From assembly GCF_001956985.1 (NCBI RefSeq), contig NZ_CP019082.1, positions 4,526,001 through 4,590,000 of the forward strand: DNA of 64,000 nt, read 5' to 3'. Shown piece after piece: positions 25,692-34,660 of the stretch (within the stretch, counting starts at the first letter, position 1; each line of letters begins with the position of its first letter). Origin of the DNA: Paludisphaera borealis (GTDB lineage: Bacteria; Planctomycetota; Planctomycetia; Isosphaerales; Isosphaeraceae). The notes under the pieces were generated by a model. The model searched no databases and was not told where the DNA came from. It saw only the letters and a program-made list of their open reading frames with translations. The position numbers and the translations under genes are program-made.

Positions 25692-26450
25692 ATGGACGGG
25701 ATGAGGAAAAGGCCATGGCTGCGGGGCGCGTTGCTGCTCTTGACGGGGGTCGTGCTCTGCCTGTTCGCCGCACTGGCTTCGGCCGGTTTCCAGTTTGTCG
25801 AGTCGGACGAGACCTATGGCGCTCGTCGGCGTGAGATGGTCGCGCGCCAGATCGAGGCGCGGGGCGTCAGCAATCCCGCCGTCCTCGAAGCCATGCGTCG
25901 GATTCCCCGGCATCGGTTCGTGCCTCGGTTGATGCGCGGTCGCGCATACCATAACAGCCCCCTGCCGATCGGTCATGAGCAAACGATTTCGCAACCCTAT
26001 ATCGTCGGGCTGATGACCAGCCTCGTCCGCCCCTCGAAATCGAAGCGCGTGCTCGAGATCGGTACGGGTTCGGGTTATCAGGCGGCGGTCTTGTCTGAGT
26101 GCTTCGGCGAGGTCGACACGATCGAGGTCATCCCGGAACTGGGTCTCCAGGCCAAGGCGATTCTCACTGAGCTCGGCTGCCGCAATGTGAACCTCAAGGT
26201 CGGGGACGGCTACGCAGGCTGGCCCGAGAAGGCGCCCTTCGACGCCGTCTTGCTGACGGCTGCGCCGCCGAAGCGGATCCCCCAGCCGCTGCTCGATCAA
26301 CTCAAGGTCGGCGGGATCCTGGTGGCGCCGGTAGGCCGCTGGTATCAGGAACTCGTCAAGATCACCCGGACTCCGTCGGGCTTCGAGCGCGCCGTGGTGG
26401 CGCCGGTGCAGTTCGTTCGGATGACCGGGAAGGCTGAGGCGGACCGCTAG
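25692..26450 (+). CDS. pcm: Exported or membrane-anchored protein-L-isoaspartate O-methyltransferase
   Basis: 252 residues. The enzyme methylates isoaspartyl residues in damaged proteins using S-adenosylmethionine. It starts with a basic head and a hydrophobic segment (about residues 8-34, WLRGALLLLTGVVLCLFAAL) that reads as a signal peptide or anchor. The catalytic domain then shows MVARQIEARGVSNPAVLEAM, IPRHRFVP, QPYIVGLMTSL, the SAM loop VLEIGTGSGYQAAVL and GWPEKAPFDAVLLTAAP, all typical for the family. GGGAGG at 25678-25683 lies 8 bases before ATG 25692. Exported versions occur in several bacteria; whether SAM is available outside the cytoplasm is unclear, so an inward-facing anchored topology is also possible. 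Confidence 0.9.
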   Translation: MDGMRKRPWLRGALLLLTGVVLCLFAALASAGFQFVESDETYGARRREMVARQIEARGVSNPAVLEAMRRIPRHRFVPRLMRGRAYHNSPLPIGHEQTISQPYIVGLMTSLVRPSKSKRVLEIGTGSGYQAAVLSECFGEVDTIEVIPELGLQAKAILTELGCRNVNLKVGDGYAGWPEKAPFDAVLLTAAPPKRIPQPLLDQLKVGGILVAPVGRWYQELVKITRTPSGFERAVVAPVQFVRMTGKAEADR

Positions 26451-26489
26451 TGTCCTGAGTCCGAAGTCCGTGTCCTTCAGTCGGGGTGG

Positions 26490-26561
26490 CACGGGTTCGA
26501 GTCGAACCCGTGGACGCGAGCTGTAGCCTGTCAAACACGGGTTCGGCGAACCGAACCCGTG
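26490..26561. repeat. Tandem pair of perfect CACGGGTTCG hairpins
   Basis: CACGGGTTCGA (26490-26500) pairs with TCGAACCCGTG (26502-26512) across a single G. CACGGGTTCGG (26536-26546) pairs with CCGAACCCGTG (26551-26561) across a CGAA loop. Both stems are 11 bp and exact, with a 23-base spacer. They follow pcm by 40 bases and have no T run. The pair looks like a REP-type or transcript-end element. Confidence 0.75.
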
Positions 26562-26806
26562 GAACCCATCATCTATTGATTATGGAATGAACTTTCGACT
26601 CACCACACTAGGTAAGCATTGCCTTGCGGGGCGGTCGATGTAGAGGCCGTCGCCGCATGATTTCGCGGCGGCCGACGGCTCACTCGCCCACTCGACCCCG
26701 ATCGAATAAACGGGTCGTGAGGTCCGTCCAGTTGTGAGGAGTAGTATCCGGACCCAGCGCCGCGGGCTTCGTCCGATTCCGATCAACCTTTCGTTGAGGA
26801 TGAAGC
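26562..26806. other. Non-coding remainder upstream of the DUF4139 gene
   Basis: About 245 bases with lower GC than the surroundings near 26575-26620. No gene is supported. It should contain the promoter of the DUF4139 gene, but no clear -35/-10 pair was found. Confidence 0.4.
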
Positions 26807-29026
26807 ATGACCGCCTCTCTCTGGCTGGCCGCCGCCCTGGCCTGCGCCCAGCTCAACCCGCCCGTTGAATCAACCCCGACCAACCCTGAGCGGGAGGTCC
26901 CCAAGACGGCCGAAGAGGCTCCTCCGCCCCGGCCCGCGACGAGCAAGATCGTGGCCGTGACGGTGTATCGGGGCCAGGCGCTCGTGACTCGCGAGGTGAG
27001 CGTTCCCGAAGGGAAGGGGACCGTCGAGCTGGTCGTCACCCCGTTGCCGTTTCGGACCATCGACGACTCGCTGTTCGCCGAGGGGGCCGACGGCGTGCGC
27101 GTGCTCGCGACCCGGCTCCAGACCCGCTTCGTCAAGGAAGACGCGCGTGAGGACGTCCGCGCCAAGCAAGAAGCTCTCGCGAAGCTTGAGGACGACGCGG
27201 ACAGGCTCCAGAAGGAGGCCGCGGCCAAGGGGCAGGATCTCGAATTCCTCAAGAAGCTTGAGGGCTTCACCAGCTCGGCCCTCACGGGCCTGACGGAGAA
27301 GGGGCGGCTGGCCAGTGAGGAGGTCGTCGGCCTGAGCAAGTTCGTCATGGAGACGCGCGGCGAGAAGACGAAGGCCGAGATCGACTTTCAACAGAAGCTG
27401 AAGGTCATCGCCCAGGCGATCGCCCTCCGCAAGCGACAGCTCGCCGAGACGCCCCTGGGCATGACCCGGACCGTGCGCGACGCCGTGATCGTGGCCCAGA
27501 AGACCCGTGCGGGGGCCGGCGTCGTTCGACTCGGCTACCTCGTCGGCTCGGCCGACTGGAAGCCGCAGTACCGCCTCCGAGGCGCGGCCGACAACGCCCC
27601 CGTCCGGCTCGAGTACCTCGCCGCCGTGGTCCAGCAGACTGGCGAGGATTGGCCGAACGTGGCCGTCACGCTCTCAACCGCCCAGCCCTCGCTCGACGCC
27701 GCGCCGCCCGATCTCCTGCCGCTGAAGATGGCCGACTCCGCGGCGACCGACCCCGGGCCGAGCGAGGCGAACGACGAGCGGTCGCGGAAGATCGTCGCCG
27801 AGCTGGCGAAGCCGCTCGACATGCGGTTCCCCAAAGAGACGCCCCTGGAGGACGTCCTGAAGTACATCAAGACCGCCACAACGGGCCCCGCGTTCCCCGA
27901 AGGCGTCCCGATCTACCTCGATCCGATCGGGCTGTCCGAGGCGGAGAAGACCACGACTTCGCCCGTGAGCATCGACCTGGCCCAGGTGCCGCTGAGGACG
28001 TCGCTCAATCTGCTCCTGGGGCAGATCGGGATGGCCTATCAGATCAGGGACGGTGTGTTGAAGATCACTTCGCAGGAGTCGGCGGACCAGCCTCCCGACG
28101 GTTACGCCGTCGGCCGGGGCGACTTCATGGCCGGGATGGCCGGCATGGGGAGGGCCGATTCGGAGACGGCGCCCGAGGCGGACCCGGCGCTCGGAGGCGC
28201 GAAGCTCAACCAGGTCGCCGCGGGCGAGCAGGCCGAGGAACTGCGCGTCGCGGACGAGCCAGTGAAGGACTCGGCCCCGGCCCCGGCCGAGAAAGGGGGA
28301 CCCGGCGTCAGCTTCTCCATCGCGGGCCGTCTCGATGTCCCGTCGCGACGCGACCCGCAGTTGCTCGAAGTCGCCCGCGCCGAGCTGCCGGCCGAATATT
28401 ACGCCAAGGCCGTCCCCGTGCTGACGCCGAGCGTCTACCGCCTCGCCAAGCTGACCAACAAGGCCGATTTCGTGCTCTTGCCGGGCGAGGCCACGGTGTA
28501 CGTCGGCAGCGATTTCGTCGGCCGGATGCGGCTGCCGCTCGTGGCCGCCGGCGAGCCGTTCATCGCCGGGTTCGGCGTCGATCCCCAGCTCCAGGTCAGC
28601 CGGCGGCTGCTCCAGAAGTCGCGCGCGGTCCAGGGCGGCAACCAGATCCTCACATATGAGTTCCGGATCGGACTGCGGAATTATCGACCCGGCCCGGTCA
28701 AGGTCCAGGTCTGGGACCGGTTGCCGAGGCCGCAGGGAGAAGCGGTGGCCGTGAACCTGGTCAAGACCTCGACCGATCTGAGCACCGACGGCCTCTACCA
28801 GCGCACCGCCCGGATGGACAACCTCCTGCGGTGGGACGTCGACGTGCCCGCAGGAACGGTCGGCGACAAGACGATGTATCTGAACTACGACTTCCGCCTC
28901 GAATACGCCCGTGACCTTCCCCAGCCTCGGTTCGACTCCGGAGGCCTCAAGGAAGCCCCCATCGGCGGAGGCGCGATGGGTGGCATGGGCGGCGGATTGC
29001 GATCCGTGCGACCTCTTGGCGATTAG
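26807..29026 (+). CDS. DUF4140/DUF4139 protein with an inserted secretin-N-like domain
   Basis: 739 residues. A short leader (about 1-20) is followed by a DUF4140 domain (KIVAVTVYRGQALVTREVSV, from about 46) and a coiled coil (about 120-200, rich in K, E, A). The DUF4139 beta-sandwich then begins with RLGYLVGSADWKPQYRLRGA. At about 325-425 a separate domain is inserted, with ETPLEDVLKYIKTATTG, VPLRTSLNLLLGQIGMAYQI and DGVLKITSQE. This resembles the short secretin/TonB N-terminal domain common in planctomycete repeat proteins. The DUF4139 fold resumes at about 500 (VSFSIAGRLDVPSRRDPQLL) and ends in a glycine/methionine-rich tail. DUF4139 proteins such as MuiA are described as mucoidy inhibitors in some bacteria. 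GAGGA lies about 6 bases before ATG 26807. Confidence 0.82.
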   Translation: MTASLWLAAALACAQLNPPVESTPTNPEREVPKTAEEAPPPRPATSKIVAVTVYRGQALVTREVSVPEGKGTVELVVTPLPFRTIDDSLFAEGADGVRVLATRLQTRFVKEDAREDVRAKQEALAKLEDDADRLQKEAAAKGQDLEFLKKLEGFTSSALTGLTEKGRLASEEVVGLSKFVMETRGEKTKAEIDFQQKLKVIAQAIALRKRQLAETPLGMTRTVRDAVIVAQKTRAGAGVVRLGYLVGSADWKPQYRLRGAADNAPVRLEYLAAVVQQTGEDWPNVAVTLSTAQPSLDAAPPDLLPLKMADSAATDPGPSEANDERSRKIVAELAKPLDMRFPKETPLEDVLKYIKTATTGPAFPEGVPIYLDPIGLSEAEKTTTSPVSIDLAQVPLRTSLNLLLGQIGMAYQIRDGVLKITSQESADQPPDGYAVGRGDFMAGMAGMGRADSETAPEADPALGGAKLNQVAAGEQAEELRVADEPVKDSAPAPAEKGGPGVSFSIAGRLDVPSRRDPQLLEVARAELPAEYYAKAVPVLTPSVYRLAKLTNKADFVLLPGEATVYVGSDFVGRMRLPLVAAGEPFIAGFGVDPQLQVSRRLLQKSRAVQGGNQILTYEFRIGLRNYRPGPVKVQVWDRLPRPQGEAVAVNLVKTSTDLSTDGLYQRTARMDNLLRWDVDVPAGTVGDKTMYLNYDFRLEYARDLPQPRFDSGGLKEAPIGGGAMGGMGGGLRSVRPLGD

Positions 29027-29125
29027 GCTCAATCGATCGACTCACCGCGGCTTTCCTTTACCGGTTCGCTTCCGTATCATCGGGGGCGATTCGGTTTCAG
29101 CTCGACGGGGAAAGGAAAGAGCCGC

Positions 29126-29938
29126 ATGCGTCGGACGCTCGTGTTCTGTGGTTGGTTCGTCGCGGTCTGCGTCGGAGCGTTGCACGCGGAGGAAGGGACT
29201 TCGCCCGTCGACGTCGCGTTCAAGGCGGCGTGCGACGGGTCGGAACAGCGCTATGTTTTGATTCTCCCGCCGAAATTCGTCGCCGATCGTCCGCACGACG
29301 TGCTCGTCGCCCTGCACGGCCACGGCTCGGATCGTTGGCAGTTCGCTCGCGACGCGCGCGACGAGTGCCGGGCCTCGCGGGAATTCGCCGCCCGCCATGC
29401 CATGCTTTTTGTGTCTCCCGATTACAGGGCCAAGACTTCGTGGATGGGCCCGAAGGCCGAGGCCGACGTCGTGCAGATCATCGGCGACCTCAAGCGGACG
29501 TATCGGGTCGGGCGCGTCTTCGTCTGCGGCGGCTCGATGGGGGGTTCGTCCGCGTTGACCTTCGCCGCGATCCATCCCGAACTGGTCGACGGTGTGGCCG
29601 CCATGAACGGCACGGCGAACCATCTGGAGTACGATCAGTTTCAGGACGCGATCGCCGAATCGTTCGGCGGCTCTAAGCCGAGCCTTGCCGACGAATACAA
29701 GAAGCGAAGCGCCGAGTACTGGCCCGAGCGCCTCACGATGCCCGTCTCCCTGACGACCGGCGGCCAGGACGCGACCGTCCCGCCTCACAGCGTTCAGCGC
29801 CTCGCAGGCGTCCTCAAGACCCTCAACCGGTCCGTTCTCCTGATCCATCGCGAAGCCGGCGGCCATTCGACCAATTACGACGACGCCACGGCGATCCTGG
29901 AATTCATGATCCAAAACGCGAAGCCATCGTCCGATTGA
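29126..29938 (+). CDS. Secreted alpha/beta hydrolase (esterase-like)
   Basis: 270 residues with a signal peptide (1 to about 22, ending GALHAEE). The alpha/beta hydrolase core shows YVLILPPKFVADRPHDVLVA and LHGHGSDRWQF (oxyanion side). The nucleophile elbow is VCGGSMGGSSALTF, with the Ser near residue 136. A candidate Asp is in TTGGQDATVPPHS (about 213) and the His in EAGGHSTNYDDA (about 252). It resembles the PHB-depolymerase/feruloyl-esterase group that removes esters from polysaccharide side chains. The stop is one base from the stop of the convergent GH95 fucosidase gene, so the two may act on related glycans. Substrate is inferred only. Confidence 0.8.
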   Translation: MRRTLVFCGWFVAVCVGALHAEEGTSPVDVAFKAACDGSEQRYVLILPPKFVADRPHDVLVALHGHGSDRWQFARDARDECRASREFAARHAMLFVSPDYRAKTSWMGPKAEADVVQIIGDLKRTYRVGRVFVCGGSMGGSSALTFAAIHPELVDGVAAMNGTANHLEYDQFQDAIAESFGGSKPSLADEYKKRSAEYWPERLTMPVSLTTGGQDATVPPHSVQRLAGVLKTLNRSVLLIHREAGGHSTNYDDATAILEFMIQNAKPSSD

Positions 29939-29939
29939 A

Positions 29940-32411
29940 TCATGGTTTCGCAATCGGCTTCAAATCGCGATCCAACGTGTGCGTTGATCCGGGTTGAGTC
30001 GCGAGGGACGCCTGCTTCAAGCCGTTGCGAATCACGACGGGACGGCCGAGCCTGGAGCGAATGGTCGCCGAGGTCAGGAGGCCGTCTTTCCAGGCGATGT
30101 CGACCTCGAAGCCGCCTCGGGCGCGAAGGCCCTTCACCTGGCCGGCGGGCCAGGCGCGGGGGAGGGCGGGGAGGAGGTGGATTTCGCCCCCGGCCTCGTG
30201 GCTCTGGATGAGCATCTCGGCGATCCCGGCGGTGAAGCCGAAGTTGCCGTCGATCTGGAACGGCGGGTGGCTGCCGAACAGGTTCGGGTAGACCCCCTGC
30301 GGATCGAGCCGGAGCGTGCGCTTGATCAGGGCGTAGGCGTGGTCGCCGTCGCCGAGGCGGGCCCGCACGTTGATCTTCCAGGCGGTCGACCAGCCGCTTC
30401 CCTCGTCGCCGCGGGCGTCCAGCGACTTCTTCGCGGCGGCCAGCAGGTCGGGCGTGTCGCGGTTGATCTGATCGCCGGGATAGAGGCCCCAGAGATGCGA
30501 GAGGTGGCGGTGGTGGACCTCTGTCTCCTCGAAGGGGCGAAACCATTCCTGCAACCGTCCGTCGGGGGCGATCTGCAACGGGACGAGCCTCGCGAGCGCG
30601 GCTTCGAGCCGGGCGCGGAACGGGTCGTCGATCTTAAGGATCTTGGCTGCGGCGATGCAATGGGTGAACAGGTCGTGGATCAGCTCCAGATCCATCGAGC
30701 AGCCCATGCTCACGGCGGAACGTTTGCCGTCGGGGGTGATGAAGAAATTCTCGGGCGACGTCGAGGGGGACGTCGTCAGCCGGCCGTGGCCGTCGTCGCT
30801 GAGGTAGTCGAGGCAGAACTCGGCCGAGCCCTTCATCAGCGGATAGGCGGCGTCGCGGAGGAACGCCGTGTCGCCGTTGAACGCGTAGTGCTGCCAGAGG
30901 TGTTGGCAGAGCCAGGGGCCGGACATCGGCCAGAGCGCCCAACTCGCGTCGCCGTGGCCGAAGTCGCCCACCGGGGCGGTGTGCCGCCAGAGGTCGATGT
31001 TGTGGTGCGACACCCAGCCGCCGCAGCCGTAGTTCACCCGCGCCGTCTTGCGGCCGCGCACGGCCACTTCGCGGATCAAGCCGAACAGCGGCTCCTGGCA
31101 CTCGGCCAGGTTCGTCACCTCGGCCGGCCACATGTTCATCTCGGTGTTGATGTTGACCGTGTAATTGCTGCTCCAGGGCGCGCGGATGACGTCGTTCCAG
31201 ATCCCTTGAAGCGTCGGCGGCTGGCTGCCGGGCCGCGACGAGGCGATCAGCAGGTAACGCCCGTACTGGAAATGGAGCGTGACGAGTCCGGGATCGCTCG
31301 CCCCGAAGGCCTTCACACGGCGGTCGGTCGGCGTCGCCTTCGCCTCGGCCGGCGACGGGCCGAGGTCGATCGTCGCGCGGCGGAACAGCGATTGATGATC
31401 CTGAACATGATCGCGCAAGAGTGCGTCGTAGCTTTTGCCGATCGCGGCGGCCAGCCGTTCGGCGGCGATCGGCGAGGGGTCGACGCCCGCCTTGCCGGGC
31501 GACTTGTCGAAGCCGTTGAAGCTCGTCGCGGCCGAAAGGATCAAGGTCACGGCCGTCGCGTTCTCGACGCTCAGGGCCTCGTCGTCGACCCGGACCGCCC
31601 CGGCTTCGGCGATCGCCTTGAGGCGGCATTCGAAGTTCATCCCTTCGCCGTTCTCGTCTGCGTCGTAGATGATCGGATTGGCGCGTTGGTAGTCGATCGG
31701 GTCGACGTGCGCGGGGGCCTTGCCGCGGAGGACGAGCGAGCCCGCGTCGGCCCGCGTCCGGAAGTGCAGCCGGCTCCCCAGCCTGGCCTTAAACGCGAGG
31801 GCGCCCGGCCGGCTGGCGGTCAGGCGGACGACGAGGACGTTGGCGGGATGCGAGATGAACACCTCACGCGTGTAGGCGACGCCTCCCACGGTGTACTGCA
31901 CGCTGGCGACGCCGCGGTCGAGGTCGAGCGCGCGGCGATATCCGTGGACCTCGGTCGCGTCGCCGTGCTTGAAATCGAGCGTGAGGTCGCCCATCGGCAG
32001 ATACGTCTGGGTGTACGGCCCCATCATCTTACCGAGCTGGTGGGCCTCGGCGAACTTGCCGTCGAGGATCAACCGGCGCATCTCGGGAAGGACCTTGAGC
32101 GCCTCGGGGTTGTCGCCGTCCTTGGGGCCGCCCGACCAGAGGGTGTCGTCGTTAAGCTGGATGCGGTCGGCGGGAAGGCCGCCGTAGACCATCGCGCCGA
32201 GCCGGCCGTTGCCGAGCGGGAGCGCTTCGAGCCACGCGCCGGCCGGGTGGTCGTACCAGAGGGCCAGCGACTGATCGGGAGCCGGCGCCGGGTCGCGGAA
32301 CGTCGAGACCTGGGTCTGCGCGTCGGACGTCGGGATCGTCGCGATCGCCACGACGACCGCGAGCCAGATCAGCCGGTTGCAAATCGGTGTGGTCGGGTTC
32401 CTGGGCGTCAT
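29940..32411 (-). CDS. Secreted GH95 alpha-L-fucosidase-like enzyme
   Basis: 823 residues. A signal peptide (about 1-31, ending IPTSDAQT) precedes the GH95 N-terminal beta domain ([19 protein letters not shown], near residues 50-68) and an (alpha/alpha)6 barrel. Blocks expected for the family are present: [29 protein letters not shown] (Asn residues that position water), [11 protein letters not shown] (candidate acid Glu), [15 protein letters not shown] and [20 protein letters not shown] (Asp). Family members remove fucose, and some act on alpha-L-galactose. ATG 32411 is chosen because the signal peptide starts there; an in-frame start at 32468 would add a polar head. It shares an intergenic region with the divergent small ORF at 32750. 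Confidence 0.9.
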   Translation of the reverse strand: MTPRNPTTPICNRLIWLAVVVAIATIPTSDAQTQVSTFRDPAPAPDQSLALWYDHPAGAWLEALPLGNGRLGAMVYGGLPADRIQLNDDTLWSGGPKDGDNPEALKVLPEMRRLILDGKFAEAHQLGKMMGPYTQTYLPMGDLTLDFKHGDATEVHGYRRALDLDRGVASVQYTVGGVAYTREVFISHPANVLVVRLTASRPGALAFKARLGSRLHFRTRADAGSLVLRGKAPAHVDPIDYQRANPIIYDADENGEGMNFECRLKAIAEAGAVRVDDEALSVENATAVTLILSAATSFNGFDKSPGKAGVDPSPIAAERLAAAIGKSYDALLRDHVQDHQSLFRRATIDLGPSPAEAKATPTDRRVKAFGASDPGLVTLHFQYGRYLLIASSRPGSQPPTLQGIWNDVIRAPWSSNYTVNINTEMNMWPAEVTNLAECQEPLFGLIREVAVRGRKTARVNYGCGGWVSHHNIDLWRHTAPVGDFGHGDASWALWPMSGPWLCQHLWQHYAFNGDTAFLRDAAYPLMKGSAEFCLDYLSDDGHGRLTTSPSTSPENFFITPDGKRSAVSMGCSMDLELIHDLFTHCIAAAKILKIDDPFRARLEAALARLVPLQIAPDGRLQEWFRPFEETEVHHRHLSHLWGLYPGDQINRDTPDLLAAAKKSLDARGDEGSGWSTAWKINVRARLGDGDHAYALIKRTLRLDPQGVYPNLFGSHPPFQIDGNFGFTAGIAEMLIQSHEAGGEIHLLPALPRAWPAGQVKGLRARGGFEVDIAWKDGLLTSATIRSRLGRPVVIRNGLKQASLATQPGSTHTLDRDLKPIAKP

Positions 32412-32564
32412 GGGCGGTCTTTCACTCGGTTTGAAGATTTGGGTGCCGCATGGGCGAAAATTGCTCAAGCTGGACGCTGAACTGCCAAAATTTCAAGCGT
32501 AGCACGGCGGCAGTACAACCGCCACACCCACGCTTGCTGATGGGGAAGCCGGCCAATTTCGTCA

Positions 32565-32592
32565 GTCACACCTCGCAAAACGCGACTATAAT
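32565..32592 (+). promoter_or_regulatory. Candidate sigma-70 promoter upstream of the small basic ORF
   Basis: GTCACA (32565-32570, 4 of 6 to consensus) and TATAAT (32587-32592, full match) are separated by 16 bases. It points rightward, about 155 bases before ATG 32750, in an AT-richer stretch between divergent genes. Confidence 0.5.
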
Positions 32593-32749
32593 AGAGTGGA
32601 TCCGCGTCGTTCGCCGCGATGTGGCGGGATCGACGACGACTTTTTTCTTCATCTCGTCGGCGCGGTACGCGGATTGCTTTCTAGTTCTCTCAGTTCCTGT
32701 CTTTTGTCTTTCTGCTCGCTCATCTGACCTTCCTTCTGCGGAGGCGACC

Positions 32750-32899
32750 ATGAGTCCGAAGAAGCGCCGTAAGATCTACGGAGTCCGCCGAGAATCCCGT
32801 CGCACGCGTGGCTGGACGCGGTGGTTTCAGGAAGGGTTGCTCGAGGCCGAATCGGCCGGCGGTATCCGACTGCGCTCAGTCTTGTGGGGTCAAAAATAA
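32750..32899 (+). CDS. Small basic protein of unknown function
   Basis: 49 residues, starting MSPKKRRKIYGVRRESRRTR and continuing GWTRWFQEGLLEAESAGGI. The first half is strongly positive (Lys/Arg about half of the first 22 residues) and the second half has an amphipathic helix with aromatic residues. GGAGG at 32740-32744 lies 5 bases before ATG 32750, and a candidate promoter sits about 155 bases upstream. These support a real gene despite its size. It might bind nucleic acid or be a toxin-like peptide; there is no domain to prove either. It stands alone between the divergent GH95 and the DUF418 genes. Confidence 0.5.
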   Translation: MSPKKRRKIYGVRRESRRTRGWTRWFQEGLLEAESAGGIRLRSVLWGQK

Positions 32900-32969
32900 G
32901 CACGAGATTTAAAGGGGAGTGCAATTTTCGCAGACCTGGGTTCCTTCCCGTTCTGGATATCCTTTAAAA

Positions 32970-33019
32970 AACGCGGCTGTTCGGGGCTCGTTCGTTCGTG
33001 AACCCCGGACAGCCGCGTT
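32970..33019 (-). terminator. Strong intrinsic terminator, oriented for the minus strand
   Basis: AACGCGGCTGT (32970-32980) pairs with ACAGCCGCGTT (33009-33019), an 11-bp stem. GGGG/CCCC pairing continues inside. Read on the minus strand the stem is followed by a T run (complement of AAAAAA at 32966-32971), a full intrinsic terminator. No minus-strand gene is seen to its right for more than 1.6 kb. On the plus strand it follows the 49-residue ORF by 70 bases without a T run. Confidence 0.7.
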
Positions 33020-33211
33020 CCCGTTCTAGACTTCTCGTCGTCGCTCAGGCTGTCGATCGCGACGCCCTCGCCTATCCACCGCATTCGTCCTGAACGAGGG
33101 GGCGTCCTTCGATTCGAATAATCCGTAGGCTCTCTCGAACTGTCTGGTGGATCGGCTCGACCGCGCGGGGACCGGGGGCCGCCGGATCGTTCATCGTTTC
33201 AGGGATTTCTT

Positions 33212-34630
33212 ATGTCTTTCGGGACGCAGCCGCCGGCCTCGGAGTTCGATCCCACGGTGCTGGACGATGAGAGCTTGGGCGCGGAGGTCGGTGGAGGGCA
33301 ACCGCGTCCCGCGCCGGTGGGGGCGAGCGACCGGCTGTTCTCGGTCGACGCGCTCCGTGGATTCGCCTTGCTCGGCATTCTGGCGATGAACATCGTCGGG
33401 TTCGGCTGGCCGGGCGCGGCGTACTCCGATCCGACGCGCGCCGGAGGCGGGACCGTCGATCTGGCCGTCTGGTTCGTCAATCATCTGCTCTTCGACGGCA
33501 AGATGATGACGCTCTTCTCGATGCTCTTCGGCGCGGGGCTGGTCATGATGAACGACCGAGCCGAGGCGCGGGGGGCGTCGCTGCGCGGAGTCTACTTTCG
33601 CCGGATCTTCTGGCTGCTCGTGATCGGCGCGATTCACGGCTACCTGATCTGGGACGGGGACGTTTTGTTCCTGTACGCTGAGTGCGGGCTTGTGCTCTAC
33701 TTCTTCCGAAATCTGAGGCCCCGAACGCTGATCGCCATCGGCCTGGCCCTTACCCTGGGCCTCGTGCCGGTCGTCCTGGGCCTGGGCGCGGCGGCCGACG
33801 CGCTGAAGCGGGTCTCGGTCCGCGTCGACGCCCAGATCGCCGCCGGCGAGACGCCGAGCAAGCTCGACAAGCGGCTTCGCGATCTGTGGGTCGACGATCT
33901 TCAGGAGGAGTTCACGCCCAGCCCCGAGCAGCAGACGAAGCAGTGGAACGAGGAGCTGGAGGTCTACCGCGGTGGATATCTCGGGATCGTCAAGCACCGC
34001 GCCTGGGACGTCCTCATCGTCCAGACCATCGGCTTCCTGCTCGGCGGCTTTCTCTTCGCCGGCGGCCGGATGTTCCTGGGGATGGGCTTGATGAAGCTCG
34101 GCGTTTTCGGCGGCGAGCGATCGCCGCGCTTCTACGCCTGGGCGGCCGCGCTGGGGTACGGGATCGGCCTGCCGCTGATGGTCGTCGACGCCGTGGAGCA
34201 GTTCCGCCATGGGTTCAAAGACGAGTATTTCTTGCACGGAGGCGAGTTCTACAACGCCTTCGGCAGCCTCGTCGTGGCGATGGGCCACGTCGGTCTGGTC
34301 GTGCTGATCATCAAGTCCGGCGCTCTCGTCGGTTTGACCCGTCGACTGGCGGCCGTCGGTCGCATGGCGCTCTCGAACTATCTGACGCACTCGATCGTCT
34401 GCACGACGCTCTTTTACGGCTACGGGTTCGGCCTCTACGGACAGGTCGACCGCCTGGGACTGGCTGCGATCGTGCTGGTGATCTGGATCTTCCAGCTCGT
34501 CGTCAGCCCGCTCTGGCTCGACCGCTTCCGATTCGGTCCCGCCGAATGGCTCTGGCGGTCGCTCACCTACGGCAAGCTCCAGCCAATGCGCATCGAGACG
34601 TCCCCGGCGACGGCCGTCGTGACGGACTGA
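33212..34630 (+). CDS. DUF418 integral membrane protein
   Basis: 472 residues. A hydrophilic head of about 45 residues is followed by the DUF418 N-terminal block RLFSVDALRGFALLGILAMN and then several membrane helices. A polar loop lies at about 205-255, and the C-terminal DUF418 region follows (VGRMALSNYLTHSIVCTTLF, YGQVDRLGLAAIVLVIWIFQ, SPLWLDRFRFGPAEWLWRSL). DUF418 proteins are related to membrane acyltransferases but their role is not known. An AGGGA about 7 bases upstream supports ATG 33212. It converges on the DUF1501 gene that ends at 34661. Confidence 0.9.
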   Translation: MSFGTQPPASEFDPTVLDDESLGAEVGGGQPRPAPVGASDRLFSVDALRGFALLGILAMNIVGFGWPGAAYSDPTRAGGGTVDLAVWFVNHLLFDGKMMTLFSMLFGAGLVMMNDRAEARGASLRGVYFRRIFWLLVIGAIHGYLIWDGDVLFLYAECGLVLYFFRNLRPRTLIAIGLALTLGLVPVVLGLGAAADALKRVSVRVDAQIAAGETPSKLDKRLRDLWVDDLQEEFTPSPEQQTKQWNEELEVYRGGYLGIVKHRAWDVLIVQTIGFLLGGFLFAGGRMFLGMGLMKLGVFGGERSPRFYAWAAALGYGIGLPLMVVDAVEQFRHGFKDEYFLHGGEFYNAFGSLVVAMGHVGLVVLIIKSGALVGLTRRLAAVGRMALSNYLTHSIVCTTLFYGYGFGLYGQVDRLGLAAIVLVIWIFQLVVSPLWLDRFRFGPAEWLWRSLTYGKLQPMRIETSPATAVVTD

Positions 34631-34660
34631 ATCGCCGGGGCGCCCGCGTCCAGGCGTGAG

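Noticed and set aside
29994-32480. 828-codon plus-strand frame opposite the GH95 gene
   Set aside because: Shadow of the minus-strand fucosidase; no domain, biased composition.
32649-32924. 91-codon minus-strand ORF over the small basic gene
   Set aside because: It overlaps the plus ORF that has a promoter and a GGAGG site; the minus ORF has neither.
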